Positions 1-6,157 of a DNA stretch of 13,229 nt are shown here, piece by piece. The stretch is from Actinomycetes bacterium (GTDB taxonomy: Bacteria; Actinomycetota; Actinomycetes; Mycobacteriales; Micromonosporaceae): positions 1 to 13,229 of the forward strand of contig JAEYGD010000521.1 of the NCBI GenBank assembly GCA_023402505.1, given 5' to 3'. Below the pieces are notes generated by a model. That model searched no databases, was not told the DNA's origin, and worked only from the letters and a program-made list of their open reading frames with translations. How positions within the stretch are numbered: the stretch's first letter is position 1; every line of letters starts with the position of its first letter. Both the position numbers and the translations under genes were made by a program.

Positions 1-1102
1 GCGCCGGGTCGGCGGCGGCCAGCAGCGCCGCGCGCAGCTGCCCGTCGACCAGCCGGCGCAGTCGCGCGACTCCCGGCGCGTCGGAGCCGGGCAGCAGACT
101 GCCGGGGTACGCCTCGAGCGCGCCCGCCGGGTCGCCACGCTCCAGCAGGTCGGTGACGGTACGGAAGTCGGCGCGCACCCGGCCGCGCAGCCGGTACGGG
201 CGGGAGTCGAGCAGTTCCGGGCCGAGCACCCGGCGCAGTCGGGACAGCTCGGCGCGCAGGGTGACCGGGTGCAGCCGGTCGTCGCCGTACAGGTCGAGGC
301 CGAGCTGCTCGCCGGTGCAACCCTCCGGGTGGTCGACCAGCAGCACCAGCAGTTCGCTGTGCCGCCGGCCGAGCCGGATGCGGCGCCCGCCGACCCGCAG
401 CTCCGCCTCGTCGCGGCCGAGTGCGGCCACGTGCACCACGTCCGGGTCGACCGGTGCCGTCCCGGCGAGCAGCGCCTCGGCGGCCCGGGCGGTGGCCCGG
501 ACCAGCGCCAGGCTCTGCGGGTTGGCCAGGTGGTCGCCGCCGGTGATGTCGACCGCGCCGAGCAGCCGGCCGGTGGCCGGGTCGTGGATCGGCGCGGCGG
601 CGCACGTCCACCGCTGGACGCGGCGGCTGAAGTGCTCGGTGGCGAAGATCTGCACGCTGTGGTCGACGGCGAGGGCGGTGCCGGGCGCGTTGGTGCCGGC
701 GTGCGCCTCGTCCCAGCGGGCGCCGGGGACGAAGTTCATCCGTTCGGCGCGGCGCAGCACCCCGGGGTGTCCCTCGACCCAGAGCAGCCGCCCGTACGCG
801 TCGCACACCGCCATCAGGTGCGCGCCGTCCTGGGCGATCCCGCCGAGCAGGTCCCGGAAGAGCGGCAGCACCCGCGCGAGCGGGTGCCCGGCCCGGTAGC
901 TGGCGAGCGTGTCGTCGGTCAGGTCGACCGGTGGGGTGCCCTCGGGGTCGAGCAGCGCCGACCGTTCCCAGGAGCGGCGGACCACCTCGCGGACCCGATG
1001 GGGCACGGCTCCGGTGAGGAACGCCTCGTGGGCGGCGCCCACCTGCGCGATCCGCTCCGCCGGATCGACGCCGATTTCCAGGGCGAGCCACGGGTCGGCC
1101 AC
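1..1102 (-). CDS. GAF-domain transcriptional regulator with C-terminal winged helix (partial, 3' end outside window)
   Basis: Open reading frame on the minus strand with no stop up to the window edge: 367 codons are visible and the C-terminus is missing. The chosen GTG at 1102 has a GAGGAGG ribosome-binding site 6 bp upstream; an in-frame ATG at 1123 is the alternative. Residues about 90-210 read as an AcoR-like GAF sensor (FVPGARWDEAHAGTNAPGTA at 124-143, then EHF, WTC and APIHDPATGRLLGAVDITG). Residues about 228-312 look like an OmpR/SARP-type winged helix (LRVGGRRIRLGRRHSELL and following). The tail (ALEAYPGSLLPG, then ARLRRLVDGQLRAALL) resembles the start of a BTAD domain. There is no sigma-54 AAA+ module, so it is not a true AcoR enhancer-binding protein. 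Actinomycete relatives of this type often sit beside aldehyde/alcohol dehydrogenase genes, but the ligand is unknown. It is divergent from the two-component system. Confidence 0.85.
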   Translation of the reverse strand, partial: MADPWLALEIGVDPAERIAQVGAAHEAFLTGAVPHRVREVVRRSWERSALLDPEGTPPVDLTDDTLASYRAGHPLARVLPLFRDLLGGIAQDGAHLMAVCDAYGRLLWVEGHPGVLRRAERMNFVPGARWDEAHAGTNAPGTALAVDHSVQIFATEHFSRRVQRWTCAAAPIHDPATGRLLGAVDITGGDHLANPQSLALVRATARAAEALLAGTAPVDPDVVHVAALGRDEAELRVGGRRIRLGRRHSELLVLLVDHPEGCTGEQLGLDLYGDDRLHPVTLRAELSRLRRVLGPELLDSRPYRLRGRVRADFRTVTDLLERGDPAGALEAYPGSLLPGSDAPGVARLRRLVDGQLRAALLAAADPA

Positions 1103-1124
1103 GGGCGACCTCCTCGCGCCCATG

Positions 1125-1138
1125 GTGACGCAGCTCAC
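1125..1138. promoter_or_regulatory. CRP/FNR-like dyad GTGA-N6-TCAC
   Basis: The sequence GTGACGCAGCTCAC is a perfect GTGA-N6-TCAC dyad, the core of the CRP/FNR-family consensus (TGTGA-N6-TCACA). It lies 22 bp upstream of the GAF regulator's GTG and overlaps nothing else. If functional it would most likely repress or autoregulate that gene, because it sits close to the start codon. If translation instead began at the ATG at 1123 the site would abut the start. An 8-bp dyad can occur by chance in GC-rich DNA. Confidence 0.35.
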
Positions 1139-1259
1139 GTCGGATCGCCAACCCGCGAGCGTACGGAGGACGAACCGGCCCGCACGGCGCAGCGGGGTGG
1201 ATCCCGCTCGACCGCGTTTGTCCGTGCCGGCCGGGCGTGGAGGATGGCTCCGGCGGGTG

Positions 1260-1292
1260 CTTACGGAACCCTTATCTCCTGCTTGAGACCGT
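1260..1292 (+). promoter_or_regulatory. Three 11-bp-phased direct repeats, candidate OmpR-family response-regulator operator
   Basis: CTTA at 1260, CTTA at 1271 and CTTG at 1282 are spaced exactly 11 bp apart (CTTA-N7-CTTA-N7-CTTG). OmpR/PhoB-family regulators are known to bind tandem half-sites of about this period on one DNA face. The array ends 35 bp before the start of the response-regulator gene, so autoregulation of the two-component operon is the natural inference. TTGAGA at 1283-1288 could act as a -35 hexamer, but I see no good -10 at the matching distance. Confidence 0.5.
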
Positions 1293-1327
1293 GAGCCGGA
1301 CAACGAGGAACCACGGGGAGCGGAAGC

Positions 1328-1993
1328 GTGCGGGTGCTGGTGGCGGACGACGAGCGGTTGCTGGCCGACACGGTCGCCGAGGGGCTGCGTCGCCTCTCGA
1401 TGGCGGTCGACGTCTGCTACGACGGCGACGCCGCGCTGGAGCGGGTCGGGGTGAACCGCTACGACGTGGCGGTGCTGGACCGGGACATGCCGGGACGCAC
1501 CGGCGACGAGGTGTGCCGCAGCCTCGCCGGATCCGACGCCGGTACCCGGGTGCTGCTGCTCACCGCCGCCGCCGGCATCCGGGACCGCGTGGAGGGCCTG
1601 GGGTTGGGCGCCGACGACTACCTGACCAAGCCGTTCGCCTTCGCCGAACTGGTCGCCCGGGTGCAGGCCCTCGGCCGGCGGTCCGCGCCGGCGGTGCCGC
1701 CGGTGCTGGAACAGGACGGCGTGGTGCTCGACGTGGCCCGCCACACGGTGACCCGGGACGGCCGCCCGCTCACCCTGAGCCCGAAGGAGTTCGCGGTGCT
1801 GCACGTGCTGATGCGCGCGGGTGGCCGGGTGGTCAGCGCGGAGGACCTGTTGGAGCAGGCGTGGGACGAGTTCGCCGACCCGTTCACCAACGCCGTCCGG
1901 GTGACCGTGATGACGCTGCGCAAGAAACTCGGCCAGCCCTCGGTCGTCCACACCGTGCCGCGGGCCGGCTACCGGATCGGCGGCCCGGAGTGA
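1328..1993 (+). CDS. OmpR/VanR-like response regulator
   Basis: This 221-aa cytoplasmic regulator has an N-terminal receiver domain: acidic pair D7/D8, phospho-acceptor D51 in VLDRDMPG, T79 and K101 in DDYLTKPF. A C-terminal OmpR-type winged helix occupies about 128-218 (LSPKEFAVLHVLMRAGGRVV, then VRVTVMTLRKKLG and GYRIGG). The GTG start at 1328 follows a GGGGAG ribosome-binding site (1315-1320) by 7 bp. It overlaps the histidine kinase by 4 bp (GTGA), so the pair is translationally coupled. The VanR label rests on the downstream ligase/dipeptidase genes; the protein sequence alone supports only OmpR-family membership, and CutR-like regulators are similar. It probably controls its own operon through the repeats at 1260-1292 and perhaps the trio starting at 3197. 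Confidence 0.9.
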   Translation: MRVLVADDERLLADTVAEGLRRLSMAVDVCYDGDAALERVGVNRYDVAVLDRDMPGRTGDEVCRSLAGSDAGTRVLLLTAAAGIRDRVEGLGLGADDYLTKPFAFAELVARVQALGRRSAPAVPPVLEQDGVVLDVARHTVTRDGRPLTLSPKEFAVLHVLMRAGGRVVSAEDLLEQAWDEFADPFTNAVRVTVMTLRKKLGQPSVVHTVPRAGYRIGGPE

Positions 1994-3048
1994 GCCCGCG
2001 CCGCCGGGTCCTGCTGGTCGGGGTGGTCGCCCTGTTCGTCGGCTACCTGCTTCCCGGCCTGGTGAAGTGGCTGCTCGGCGCGCTGTGGTGGCGGGCCCAG
2101 CAGGTGTGCGACCTGCCGGTGCCCGGGCTGGGGACGGCGTGCCAGGCCGCCGGCCAACTCGGGCTGCTGCTGCCCCAGCTGGTTCTCTTCGGCCTGGTGG
2201 TCGTGGCGGTCGCCGCGCTCTGGGGTGCCGCCCGCTGGTGCCTGCGCCCGGTCGCTGACCTCGCCGAGCCGGTCGCGCACGTCGGGCCGCAGAACCTCGG
2301 CTACCGGATCCGCCCACGGGGCCGCGACGAGCTGGCCCGGCTGGCCCGGGCGATCGACGAGATGATGGAGCGCATCACCGCCGGGTACGAGGGGCAGCGC
2401 CGGTTCGCCGCGAACGCCTCGCACGAGCTGCGGACGCCGCTGGCGGTCCAGCGGACCCTGATCGAGGTGGGCATGGCGCGGACGCTCACCGGCGAGCAGC
2501 TCGAGTTGCTGACCGCCCAGCTGCTGCGTACCAACGAACGCAACGAGCGCCTCATCGAAGGACTCCTCGCGCTCAGCGAGAGCGACCAGGGGCTGCGCTC
2601 CTCCACGCCGCAGCGCCTCGACGAGATCGCGGGTGGGGTGCTGGCCGCGTACGCCGACCGGGCGGCCGAGGCCGGGGTGACCGTGGAGAGCCGGCTCGCG
2701 CCCCGGGTCGTGGCGGGCGAGCGGGTGCTGCTGGAACGCCTGGTCACCAACCTGGTGGAGAACGCGATCAAGTACAACCGGCCGGGCGGCCGGCTCACCG
2801 TCACGGTCGGCGGGACACCGGCGCTGACCGTGGCCAACACCGGTCAGGTCGTACCGGCCGAGGCGGTCGCCGGTCTCTTCGAGCCCTTCCGGCGCCTGGC
2901 CCGCGACCGTACCGACTCCGGCGGCGGCGCCGGTCTCGGCCTGGCCATCGCCCGCTCGATCACCCAGGCCCACGACGGCGTCATCGCCGCCCGGCCGGGT
3001 GCGGACGGCGGCCTGCGGGTCGACGTCCAGCTACCCGGACCGCACTGA
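1990..3048 (+). CDS. Membrane sensor histidine kinase (VanS/CutS-like)
   Basis: A 352-aa kinase that starts at GTG 1990, inside the stop of the response regulator. Upstream in-frame codons belong to the overlapping regulator gene, not to this protein. Two N-terminal membrane helices (about 5-30 and 55-78) flank a short extracytoplasmic loop of some 25 residues with two cysteines (CDLPVPGLGTACQ). A HAMP-like linker follows (LRPVADLAEPVAHVG and onward), then a HisKA H-box with H145 in NASHELRTPLA. The ATPase domain has the N-box LVTNLVENAIKYN and the G2 box GGAGLGLAIARS; the G1 box reads VANTG, with Asn in place of the usual Asp. The loop is too small for a classical sensor domain, so it may sense lipid II, a peptidoglycan precursor or membrane stress directly. 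It is partner to the regulator at 1328. Confidence 0.9.
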   Translation: MSPRRRVLLVGVVALFVGYLLPGLVKWLLGALWWRAQQVCDLPVPGLGTACQAAGQLGLLLPQLVLFGLVVVAVAALWGAARWCLRPVADLAEPVAHVGPQNLGYRIRPRGRDELARLARAIDEMMERITAGYEGQRRFAANASHELRTPLAVQRTLIEVGMARTLTGEQLELLTAQLLRTNERNERLIEGLLALSESDQGLRSSTPQRLDEIAGGVLAAYADRAAEAGVTVESRLAPRVVAGERVLLERLVTNLVENAIKYNRPGGRLTVTVGGTPALTVANTGQVVPAEAVAGLFEPFRRLARDRTDSGGGAGLGLAIARSITQAHDGVIAARPGADGGLRVDVQLPGPH

Positions 3049-3196
3049 CCCGGCCGGACGGCCGGACACCACCACATCCACAGCACGGGAGCCGCCGGGG
3101 GCGGCGTCCCCGATGGCGGCTGGCTGCCCTGGGCCTGGCCGGCGCCGAGCGCTGGCCCGGCGTCCCGGCCACCACCTCGAACCCGAAGGAGAGACC
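3049..3196. other. Gap between the sensor kinase and the ligase operon
   Basis: 148 bp without a recognisable gene. CCGGCCGGACGGCCGG just after the kinase stop (3053 onward) can fold into a short GC hairpin, but no T-tract follows. The trio downstream could therefore be read through from the kinase operon or have its own promoter. No clear -10/-35 pair was identified. Confidence 0.4.
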
Positions 3197-4252
3197 ATGT
3201 CCCGTACCGATGTCCCGGTCCTGCCGGACCGGTCCCGCGTAGAGGAGGCCGCCCGCTGGTTGGCCGGTCGGGTGGTCCGCACGCCCGTGCTGGCCTCCCC
3301 GGCCATCGACCGGCTGGCCGGCGTCCGGATCCTGCTGAAGGCCGAGAACCTCCAGGCCGGCGGCTCCTACAAGATGCGCGGCGCGATGCTGGCGGTGGGG
3401 CGGCTGGTGGCGGCCGGGCACACCGGCGTCGTCGCGCAGAGCACCGGCAACCACGCGATCGCGGTGGCGCTGGCCGCCCGCCGGCACGGACTGGCGGCGA
3501 CCGTGGTGCTCCCGGTGGACGCCGCACCGACCAAGGTGGGCCGGGCCCGGGCGGCGGGGGCGCGCGTCGTCCTCGCCGGCACCACCGTCGAGGAGCGGCT
3601 CGCCACCGCCCGCCGGCTCGGCGAGGAGCAGGGCCACCCGCTGGTCGACGCGTACGACCACCCGGACGTCATCGCCGGGCAGGGCACCGCGAGCCGGGAG
3701 CTGATCGAGCAGGCGGAGCGCGCCGGGACGCCGCTGGACGCGCTGGTGGTGCCGGTCGGTGGTGGTGGCGGACTCGCGGGCGCGTGCCTGGCCGCGACCG
3801 GCACAACCATCGACGTGTACGGGGTCGAGCCGGTCGGGTGCGACTCCCTGGCCCGCAGCCTGGCCGCCGGCCGGCCCACGCCGGTCGCCCCGGCCGCCAC
3901 GCTCGCCGACGGGCTGCGCCCCACCTGCGTGGGTGAGCTGCCGTTCGCCGTCGCGCGGGACATCGTCCGTGGCGTCGTCCGGGTCGACGACGACCGGATC
4001 GCCGAGGCGTTCCGGCTGCTCCTGCTGGAGCTGAAGGTGCTCGCCGAGCCGTCCGGCGCGGCCGGGCTGGCGGGCGCGCTGCGGCTGGTGACGGACCCCC
4101 GCGCGGTGGTGCCCGGTCCCGCCCGACCCGGCGCGGGGCCGCCGTACCGCACGGTCGGTGTGGTGCTGACCGGCGGAAACGTCGAGGCGGAGCTGGTGGC
4201 GCGATTGGCGACCCGGCAACTGGTCGACCTGACCGAAGGAGCGGCGGCATGA
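3197..4252 (+). CDS. PLP-dependent serine racemase / threonine-serine dehydratase-like enzyme (fold type II)
   Basis: A 351-aa cytoplasmic enzyme. The ATG at 3197 has an AAGGAGAG ribosome-binding site. PLP-binding Lys59 lies in GGSYKMRGA, the Asn-loop is QSTGNHA (81-87) and a glycine loop PVGGGGGLAG spans 186-195. An acidic residue at the family's divalent-metal position is E211 in VEPVGCDS, and TGGN (325-328) is near the PLP ring nitrogen. These place it in the serine racemase/threonine ammonia-lyase family. Eukaryotic-type serine racemase uses a Ser in SSGNH as the second acid/base; here the residue is Thr (STGNH), whereas plain dehydratases usually have Ala. A hydroxyl is thus retained and racemisation is possible, but dehydratase activity cannot be excluded. 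It has no ACT regulatory domain, unlike biosynthetic IlvA. Its stop overlaps the ligase start (ATGA), which suggests it feeds a D-amino acid to that ligase. Confidence 0.85.
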   Translation: MSRTDVPVLPDRSRVEEAARWLAGRVVRTPVLASPAIDRLAGVRILLKAENLQAGGSYKMRGAMLAVGRLVAAGHTGVVAQSTGNHAIAVALAARRHGLAATVVLPVDAAPTKVGRARAAGARVVLAGTTVEERLATARRLGEEQGHPLVDAYDHPDVIAGQGTASRELIEQAERAGTPLDALVVPVGGGGGLAGACLAATGTTIDVYGVEPVGCDSLARSLAAGRPTPVAPAATLADGLRPTCVGELPFAVARDIVRGVVRVDDDRIAEAFRLLLLELKVLAEPSGAAGLAGALRLVTDPRAVVPGPARPGAGPPYRTVGVVLTGGNVEAELVARLATRQLVDLTEGAAA

Positions 4253-5412
4253 GCGAGCGTCAGCGAGCGGATCATCGGCTCAGTGCGGCGGTTCGGGTCG
4301 GGGTCCTGTTCGGAGGTCCCTCGGCGGAGCACGAGGTCTCCTGTGCCTCGGCGCTCGGGGTGGCCCGGGCCCTGGCCGACGCCGGTCACCGCGTGGTGGC
4401 GATCGGGGTCACCCGTACCGGCGGCTTCCGCCTCGTACCGGACGCGGTCCTCGCCGACCTGCGCGCCGGCACCGGCGCCGGACGGGCCATCGACGACCGG
4501 TTGACGGTCACCGGACCGCTGGTGGAGCTGCGGCCCGGGAACCGGCCGGGGACGGCGGTGGTCACCGCGACCAACGCGCCCGGTGCCGTGCACGCCGAAC
4601 TGGACGTGGTGTTCCCGGTCCTGCACGGCCCGTACGGGGAGGACGGCGTGGTGCAGGGGCTGCTCGAATCGCTCGGTGTCCCGTACGTCGGGTGCGGCAT
4701 CCTCGCCTCCGCCGTGGGCATGGACAAGGTCGCGATGAAGCGGGCCCTGCGCAGCGAGGGCGTGCCGATCACCCCGCACGTGTCGTTCGACGCCGTGACC
4801 TGGGCGGAATCGGACGACCCGGAGAAGCTGGTGCTCGGGCTGCGCCGGCCGCTGTTCGTCAAGCCGGCCCGGATGGGGTCCTCGATCGGGATCTCCCGGG
4901 TCGCCGAGGGCGACGACCTGGCGGCGGCGGTGGCGGAGGCGCTGCGGCACGACACCGTCGTGGTGGTCGAGCAGGGCGTGACCGGCCGGGAGTTGGAGTG
5001 CGGCGTGCTGGGCGGTTGGCGGCCGGAGGCGTCCGCGGTCGGCGAGGTGCGGGTGGCCGGCGGCTGGTTCGACTACCGCCAGAAGTACTTCGGCGACGCC
5101 GACCCGATGGTCGTGCCGGCGCCGCTGCCCGAGGAGGTGACCGAACGGATCCGCGAGCTGTCGGTACGCGCGTTCGCCGCGATCGGCGGCTGGGGCCTGG
5201 CCCGGGTCGACTTCCTCTACGACGAGGTCGCCGGGGACCTGTACGTCAACGAGCTCAACACGATGCCCGGGTTCACCGCGCACTCCATGTACCCGAAGGT
5301 GTGGGCGGCCTGCGGTGTCGGTTACCGGGAGGTCGTGGACCGGCTCGTCGCGCTGGCCGTCGAGCGGTACGACGGGCGGCCGGCCGGCGTACGACCCGAG
5401 GAGCGGCCATGA
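4249..5412 (+). CDS. ddl: D-alanine--D-alanine ligase-family enzyme (possibly D-Ala/D-Ser)
   Basis: This 387-aa ATP-grasp ligase joins two D-amino acids into the terminal dipeptide of peptidoglycan precursors. The ATG at 4249 overlaps the previous stop and has AAGGAG 8 bp upstream. FGGPSAEHEVS (21-31) carries Glu29, equivalent to E. coli DdlB Glu15. Also visible are HGPYGEDG (126-133), MDK (158-160), VKPARMGSSIG (204-214), ATP-contact E241 and the metal-binding NELNTMPGF (334-342). The omega loop has FDYRQKY with Lys279-Tyr280, the pair typical of D-Ala/D-Ser ligases; VanA/VanB-type D-lactate ligases carry His here. The position matching VanC Arg322 is Met (HSMYP), as in ordinary actinobacterial Ddl, which weakens a D-Ser assignment. 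The first 15 residues (MSERQRADHR...) are an extension beyond the usual Ddl start. It stands between a racemase-like gene and a dipeptidase gene, so it is probably a dedicated, regulated ligase, perhaps additional to a housekeeping copy. Confidence 0.9.
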   Translation: MSERQRADHRLSAAVRVGVLFGGPSAEHEVSCASALGVARALADAGHRVVAIGVTRTGGFRLVPDAVLADLRAGTGAGRAIDDRLTVTGPLVELRPGNRPGTAVVTATNAPGAVHAELDVVFPVLHGPYGEDGVVQGLLESLGVPYVGCGILASAVGMDKVAMKRALRSEGVPITPHVSFDAVTWAESDDPEKLVLGLRRPLFVKPARMGSSIGISRVAEGDDLAAAVAEALRHDTVVVVEQGVTGRELECGVLGGWRPEASAVGEVRVAGGWFDYRQKYFGDADPMVVPAPLPEEVTERIRELSVRAFAAIGGWGLARVDFLYDEVAGDLYVNELNTMPGFTAHSMYPKVWAACGVGYREVVDRLVALAVERYDGRPAGVRPEERP

Positions 5413-6044
5413 TCCTGCTCTCCGACCCGCGGGTGGCGGCGGTGCCGAGCAGCGACGACGGTGACCCGCTGGTCGACCTGCGGCTGCTCGCGGAGCTACG
5501 GCTGGACGGCCGCGCGGCCGATCCCGCCGGGGCGTACGCCCGGGTGCGCCGGGGCGTCGCGGAGCGGCTGCTGGCCGCGCAGCGCGCCCTGCCCGCCGGC
5601 CTGCGCCTGCTGGTCATCGAGGGGTACCGGCCGTACCAGGCGCAGCTGGACATCTTCACCGGCTACCGGGACGAGCTGCGCCGGCGGTACCCGCAGTGGC
5701 CGGCGGAGCGGCTGCACCGGGAGACCACGAAGTTCGTCTCGCCGGTGGAGGTCGCCCCGCACAGCACCGGCGGGGCCGTCGACCTGACCCTGTGCGACGC
5801 CGACGGGGTCGAGCTGGACATGGGTACGGCCGTCGACGCCACGCCCGAGGCCAGCGCGAACGCCTGCTTCACCGCCGCCCGGGACATCCCGGAACCGGCG
5901 CGGCGGAACCGGCGGATCCTGGTCGACGCGCTGGCCGGGGCGGGGCTGGTGAACTATCCGACGGAGTGGTGGCACTGGTCCTACGGGGACCGGTACTGGG
6001 CACTGCTGACCGGTGCGCCGCGCACCCGCTACGGGCCGGTGTGA
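5409..6044 (+). CDS. vanX: D-alanyl-D-alanine dipeptidase, VanX/DdpX type (M15D)
   Basis: A 211-aa zinc metallopeptidase, close to the 202 aa of enterococcal VanX. The ATG at 5409 overlaps the ligase stop (ATGA) and follows GAGGAG. The active-site set is complete: R74 in EGYRPYQ, zinc ligands H118 and D125 in PHSTGGAVDLTL, catalytic Glu186 and zinc ligand His189 in TEWWHWSYGD. ELDMGT (135-140) also matches the family. VanX-type enzymes cleave free cytoplasmic D-Ala-D-Ala so that only the alternative dipeptide enters precursors. There is no signal peptide, as expected for a cytoplasmic enzyme. HSTGG differs from the HSRGS of VanX and DdpX. Pairing with a ligase in one transcript makes sense only if the ligase product differs from the dipeptide destroyed, or if the role is dipeptide turnover. 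Confidence 0.92.
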   Translation: MILLSDPRVAAVPSSDDGDPLVDLRLLAELRLDGRAADPAGAYARVRRGVAERLLAAQRALPAGLRLLVIEGYRPYQAQLDIFTGYRDELRRRYPQWPAERLHRETTKFVSPVEVAPHSTGGAVDLTLCDADGVELDMGTAVDATPEASANACFTAARDIPEPARRNRRILVDALAGAGLVNYPTEWWHWSYGDRYWALLTGAPRTRYGPV

Positions 6045-6048
6045 CCGT

Positions 6049-6098
6049 CCGGTTCATCGGAAACCTTGTTTTCGACAAGGGTCACAGCGCTGAACCGG
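6049..6098. promoter_or_regulatory. Nested dyad: outer 8-bp and inner 6-bp inverted repeats
   Basis: Outer arms CCGGTTCA (6049-6056) and TGAACCGG (6091-6098) are perfect complements. Inside them CCTTGT (6064-6069) and ACAAGG (6075-6080) form a second hairpin with loop TTTCG, almost co-centred with the outer pair. It starts 5 bp after the vanX stop and ends 59 bp before the next gene. It could be a terminator for the ligase operon (no T-tract seen), an operator for the downstream secreted protein, or a structured leader element. CAGCGCTG at 6085-6092 is an additional 8-bp palindrome. Confidence 0.4.
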
Positions 6099-6157
6099 GT
6101 ATCGCTCCCACCCCGTACCCGCCCTCGACACGGCACCACCGGACGAGGAGGAACGAC

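Larger units (their letters stand above)
1103..1327. other. Intergenic region between divergent regulators
   Basis: A 225-bp divergent intergenic region. It carries the CRP-like dyad (1125-1138) on the GAF-regulator side and the 11-bp-phased direct repeats (1260-1292) on the two-component side. A TACGCT hexamer on the minus strand (1158-1163) could be a -10 element for the GAF regulator, but no convincing -35 accompanies it. No small ORF with a ribosome-binding site was recognised here. Confidence 0.5.

Noticed and set aside
153..1294. Long plus-strand open frames over the left edge
   Set aside because: They are antisense shadows of the minus-strand GAF regulator, which shows clear family motifs; the plus-strand translations are low-complexity Arg/Ser/Pro or Gly/Val-rich.
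1237..1989. Upstream extension of the histidine kinase to 1237
   Set aside because: That stretch overlaps the response regulator in another frame and encodes only Arg/Gly-rich sequence; the kinase begins at GTG 1990.
3367..5283. 638-aa minus-strand open frame across the racemase-like and ligase genes
   Set aside because: It is a GC-driven shadow opposite two well-supported genes, has no domain signature and low-complexity composition.
3197..6044. VanHAX-type D-Ala-D-Lac operon
   Set aside because: No D-lactate dehydrogenase is present and the ligase has the Lys-Tyr omega-loop pair instead of the D-lactate-ligase His.
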